From Cellulomonadaceae bacterium (lineage in GTDB: Bacteria > Actinomycetota > Actinomycetes > Actinomycetales > Cellulomonadaceae): 8,499 bases of DNA. The notes under the pieces were generated by a model. That model saw only the letters and a list, made by a program, of their open reading frames with translations. It searched no databases and was not told the origin of the DNA. Below are positions 6,723-8,499 of the stretch, one piece after another; position 1 is the first letter of the stretch; every line of letters begins with the position of its first letter. The DNA lies in assembly GCA_031283115.1 (NCBI GenBank), contig JAITCK010000083.1:1-8499 (forward strand). Reading direction: 5' to 3'. A program made the translations under genes and the position numbers.

Positions 6723-6855
6723 GTGTCACCGGTCACAGGAAATAAGTGGTCTGGCCCACAAAAAGATGAGTGTTTCGGCTCACAAAACAATAAGTGCTTT
6801 ACCTCACATAACAATAAGTGACGGGTGACACAATAAATAAAGTGTCACCCGTCAC
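6723..6855. repeat. 24-bp-period array of CAC-N9/10-GTG elements with variable 8-bp spacers
   Basis: Five consecutive elements begin at 6734, 6757, 6781, 6805 and 6829, with a terminal CACA half-copy at 6853, so the period is 23, 24, 24, 24, 24 bp. The best copies are CACAAAACAATAAGTG (6781-6796) and CACATAACAATAAGTG (6805-6820). The A-rich core is conserved while the 8-bp spacers differ: TCACCGGT, GTCTGGCC, TTTCGGCT, CTTTACCT, ACGGGTGA, TCACCCGT. The other register reads GTG-N8-CAC. Two spacers are exact reverse complements of each other (ACGGGTGA and TCACCCGT), and the first is 7/8 identical to the last. The unit is too short for CRISPR and no cas gene is nearby. Operator cluster, array of small RNA hairpins or dispersed intergenic repeat are all possible. 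Confidence 0.85.
6818..6855 (-). terminator. Perfect 14-bp inverted repeat, possible valS terminator
   Basis: GTGACGGGTGACAC (6818-6831) and GTGTCACCCGTCAC (6842-6855) are exact reverse complements around a 10-nt A/T loop. Read on the minus strand it begins 78 bp past the valS stop and is followed by TTATTGTTATG, a U-rich tail, so it could end the valS transcript. It is also the last unit of the repeat array, so its primary role is unclear. Confidence 0.5.
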
Positions 6856-6933
6856 AAAGGTAAAGCAATCCCTATTCACACGGCAGTAACTGGCGGGTTC
6901 GACGGGCAGGCTGGGTTGCCAGTCCTCAACCGC

Positions 6934-8499
6934 CTAGGCGCGCGGCTGCTTGGCAGGAGGCTCACCTAGAGTGTGGCTGCTGGCAGTGATGCCGCCTTGG
7001 AGGGCAGGGTCGAAGGCGCCATCGGCGGCCTCGGTCACCGTGAAGTCGCCGGTGATGGTGGCGGCCTCCCGCAGGTCTGCTGCGGCAGCGTCCACGCCGG
7101 GGCGGGCGGTAGCAGGCACGGCCAGGTTGACGGCCAGCAGGGGGGTTTTCATGGACACCTTGGCTTCGGACTTGATTTTGCGCAGCACGGCCAGAGCATT
7201 CCCGGCATCGGCCAGCAGGGAGGCCGGGCTGTCCGCAGCGGCTTGACGCAACACGTCAGCCGTGGGCCAGGCGGCCCGGTGGATGGAATCGCCAGCGGCA
7301 ACGCCGCCGTGCCACCAACTCCACACCTCTTCGGTAGCGAAGGGAAGGACGGGGGCCAGCAGGCGCAGTAGTACATCCAAGGCGATGAGCAGGGCCGTCT
7401 GGGCGGACAGGGCGCCAGCCCCCTGCGAGTAGGCCCGCGACTTGACCAGTTCGACGTAGTCGTCGCAGAAGGTCCAGAAGAAGGTTTCTGTCGCCTCAAG
7501 GGCCCGCGTGTGGTCGTAAGCGTTGTAGGAGGCGGTTGCGGCCTCGACCACGTCGGCGAGGGCGGCCAGCATGGCTTGGTCGATGGGGTGGGTGACGGCT
7601 GCCGGGTCGAGGGACACGGTGGAACCTGCCCCGCCGCCAAAGGACAGGACAAACTTGCTGGCGTTGAGAACCTTGATGGCCAGGCGGCGGCCAATCTTCA
7701 TCATGCCCTCGTCCAGGGCGGCATCCACACCCAGGCGGGCCGAGGCTGCCCAGTAGCGGACGGCGTCGGCGGAGTGTTGTTCCAGCATGGACATGGGGGT
7801 GACCACGTTGCCCTTGGATTTGGACATCTTTTTGCGGTCTGGGTCCAAGATAAAGCCGGAGATAGCGGCGTCACTCCAGGGCAGGCCGTCCAGTTCCAGG
7901 TGTGACCGGACTACGGTGGAGAAAAGCCAGGTGCGGATGATGTCTTGGGCTTGGGGCCGCAAGTCCATGGGATAGACGCGGGCGAACAGATCCTGGTCGC
8001 GCTCCCAACCTGAGGCGATCAGAGGAGTCAAGGAGGAGGTAGCCCAGGTGTCCATGACGTCGGCTTCGCCCACAAAACCGCCGGGGACTCCGCGCTGGGC
8101 TTCGGTGAAACCGGCAGGCACCTGGGAGGTGGGGTCGACGGGCAGGGAGGCTTCATTAGGCACGATGGGGCTGTCGTAGTCAACCTCGCCGGTGGGCAGA
8201 ACCGGGTACCACACGGGAATGGCCACGCCGAAGAAGCGTTGACGGCTAATCAGCCAGTCGCCGTTGAGGCCGCCCACCCAGTTGTCGTAGCGAACCCGCA
8301 TAAAGTCGGGGTGGAAGGTGAGTTGGCTGCCACGGGCCAGCAACTCAGTTTTGAGGTCAGCCGTCGCGCCGTGGCGGGTGAAGTCGCGGCCACCGTTGCG
8401 GATGTACCACTGGCGGGAGGTGACGATTTCCAGGGGCTTGTCGCCCTTCTCGAAAAAGTTGGTGTTTCGGGTGACGGGTGTCTGCTCCCCGTCCAGGTC
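6934..8499 (-). CDS. valS: Valyl-tRNA synthetase (type 2), N-terminus cut off
   Basis: The visible 521 C-terminal residues belong to a class I aminoacyl-tRNA synthetase that charges tRNA-Val; about 350 N-terminal residues, including HIGH and most of the editing domain, lie past the right edge. Seen in order: EIVTSRQWYIRNGGRD (fragment residues 24-39), GDWLISRQRFFGVAIPVWY (80-98), DVMDTWATSSLTP (147-159), the catalytic KMSKSKG (224-230, bases 7830-7810) after FILDPDRK, and an alpha-helical anticodon-binding region. The RQRFFG sequence marks the archaeal-like type-2 ValRS found also in Bifidobacterium and Tropheryma, unlike the RQLWWG of E. coli. No cysteine cluster lies between VWY and the DTW motif, so the zinc site of some relatives is absent. 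The frame is open from the edge to a TAG at 6934-6936. Internal TTG or ATG codons are not the true start. Confidence 0.96.
   Translation of the reverse strand, partial: DLDGEQTPVTRNTNFFEKGDKPLEIVTSRQWYIRNGGRDFTRHGATADLKTELLARGSQLTFHPDFMRVRYDNWVGGLNGDWLISRQRFFGVAIPVWYPVLPTGEVDYDSPIVPNEASLPVDPTSQVPAGFTEAQRGVPGGFVGEADVMDTWATSSLTPLIASGWERDQDLFARVYPMDLRPQAQDIIRTWLFSTVVRSHLELDGLPWSDAAISGFILDPDRKKMSKSKGNVVTPMSMLEQHSADAVRYWAASARLGVDAALDEGMMKIGRRLAIKVLNASKFVLSFGGGAGSTVSLDPAAVTHPIDQAMLAALADVVEAATASYNAYDHTRALEATETFFWTFCDDYVELVKSRAYSQGAGALSAQTALLIALDVLLRLLAPVLPFATEEVWSWWHGGVAAGDSIHRAAWPTADVLRQAAADSPASLLADAGNALAVLRKIKSEAKVSMKTPLLAVNLAVPATARPGVDAAAADLREAATITGDFTVTEAADGAFDPALQGGITASSHTLGEPPAKQPRA

Noticed and set aside
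6632..6814. 60-codon minus-strand open frame through the repeat array, proposed as a small gene
   Set aside because: No ribosome-binding site, no family resemblance, and its repeated peptide pattern is explained by the 24-bp DNA repeats; kept only as a low-interest finding.
6723..6855. CRISPR array
   Set aside because: Repeats are 15-16 bp and spacers 8 bp, far below CRISPR sizes, and no cas gene is present in the window.
6889..6923. ACTGGC/GCCAGT inverted repeat as the valS terminator
   Set aside because: Only 6 bp of stem with a long loop and no U-rich tail; the hairpin at 6818-6855 is a better candidate.

Overview
The window is high-GC DNA with codon use and gene content typical of an actinobacterium. 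A chorismate mutase of the high-GC Gram-positive type, an Rv2629-like protein, a FadD15-like acyl-CoA synthetase and a type-2 (archaeal-like) valyl-tRNA synthetase all point the same way. A secreted pilin-D1-like protein suggests a host-associated member of the Actinomycetaceae or relatives, but the genus is a guess.

Layout: (1) bases 1-920, minus strand, the N-terminal half of a long-chain acyl-CoA synthetase that runs off the left edge. (2) Divergent from it, 1081-1422 plus strand, a free-standing AroQ-fold chorismate mutase, followed after 123 bp by 1546-2766, an Rv2629/Balon-type protein of the bacterial archaeo-eukaryotic release factor (baeRF) superfamily. (3) A strong bidirectional hairpin terminator (2791-2829) separates this from the convergent gene 2847-5618, a complete 923-residue P2-type (CtpF/PacL-like) cation ATPase. 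(4) A perfect 18-bp hairpin (5767-5807) ends the next minus-strand gene, 5826-6413, a 195-residue secreted protein resembling only the N-terminal D1 domain of Gram-positive pilins. (5) An AT-rich gene-free stretch, 6414-6933, contains a 24-bp-period array of short palindromic-ended elements with variable 8-bp spacers. (6) 6934-8499, minus strand, is the C-terminal part of valS, cut by the right edge.

Most genes look independently transcribed. The ATPase and the pilin-like gene each have a hairpin downstream. The chorismate mutase and the baeRF gene may be co-transcribed. The baeRF gene and the P-type ATPase both have M. tuberculosis homologues in the DosR dormancy regulon (Rv2629 and ctpF), so their convergent adjacency may be meaningful, although no DosR box was seen.

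The most unusual items are the 24-bp repeat array, the orphan D1-like protein in which the pilin-motif lysine position is Asn, and the glycine/arginine-rich loop of the baeRF protein where release factors carry GGQ.
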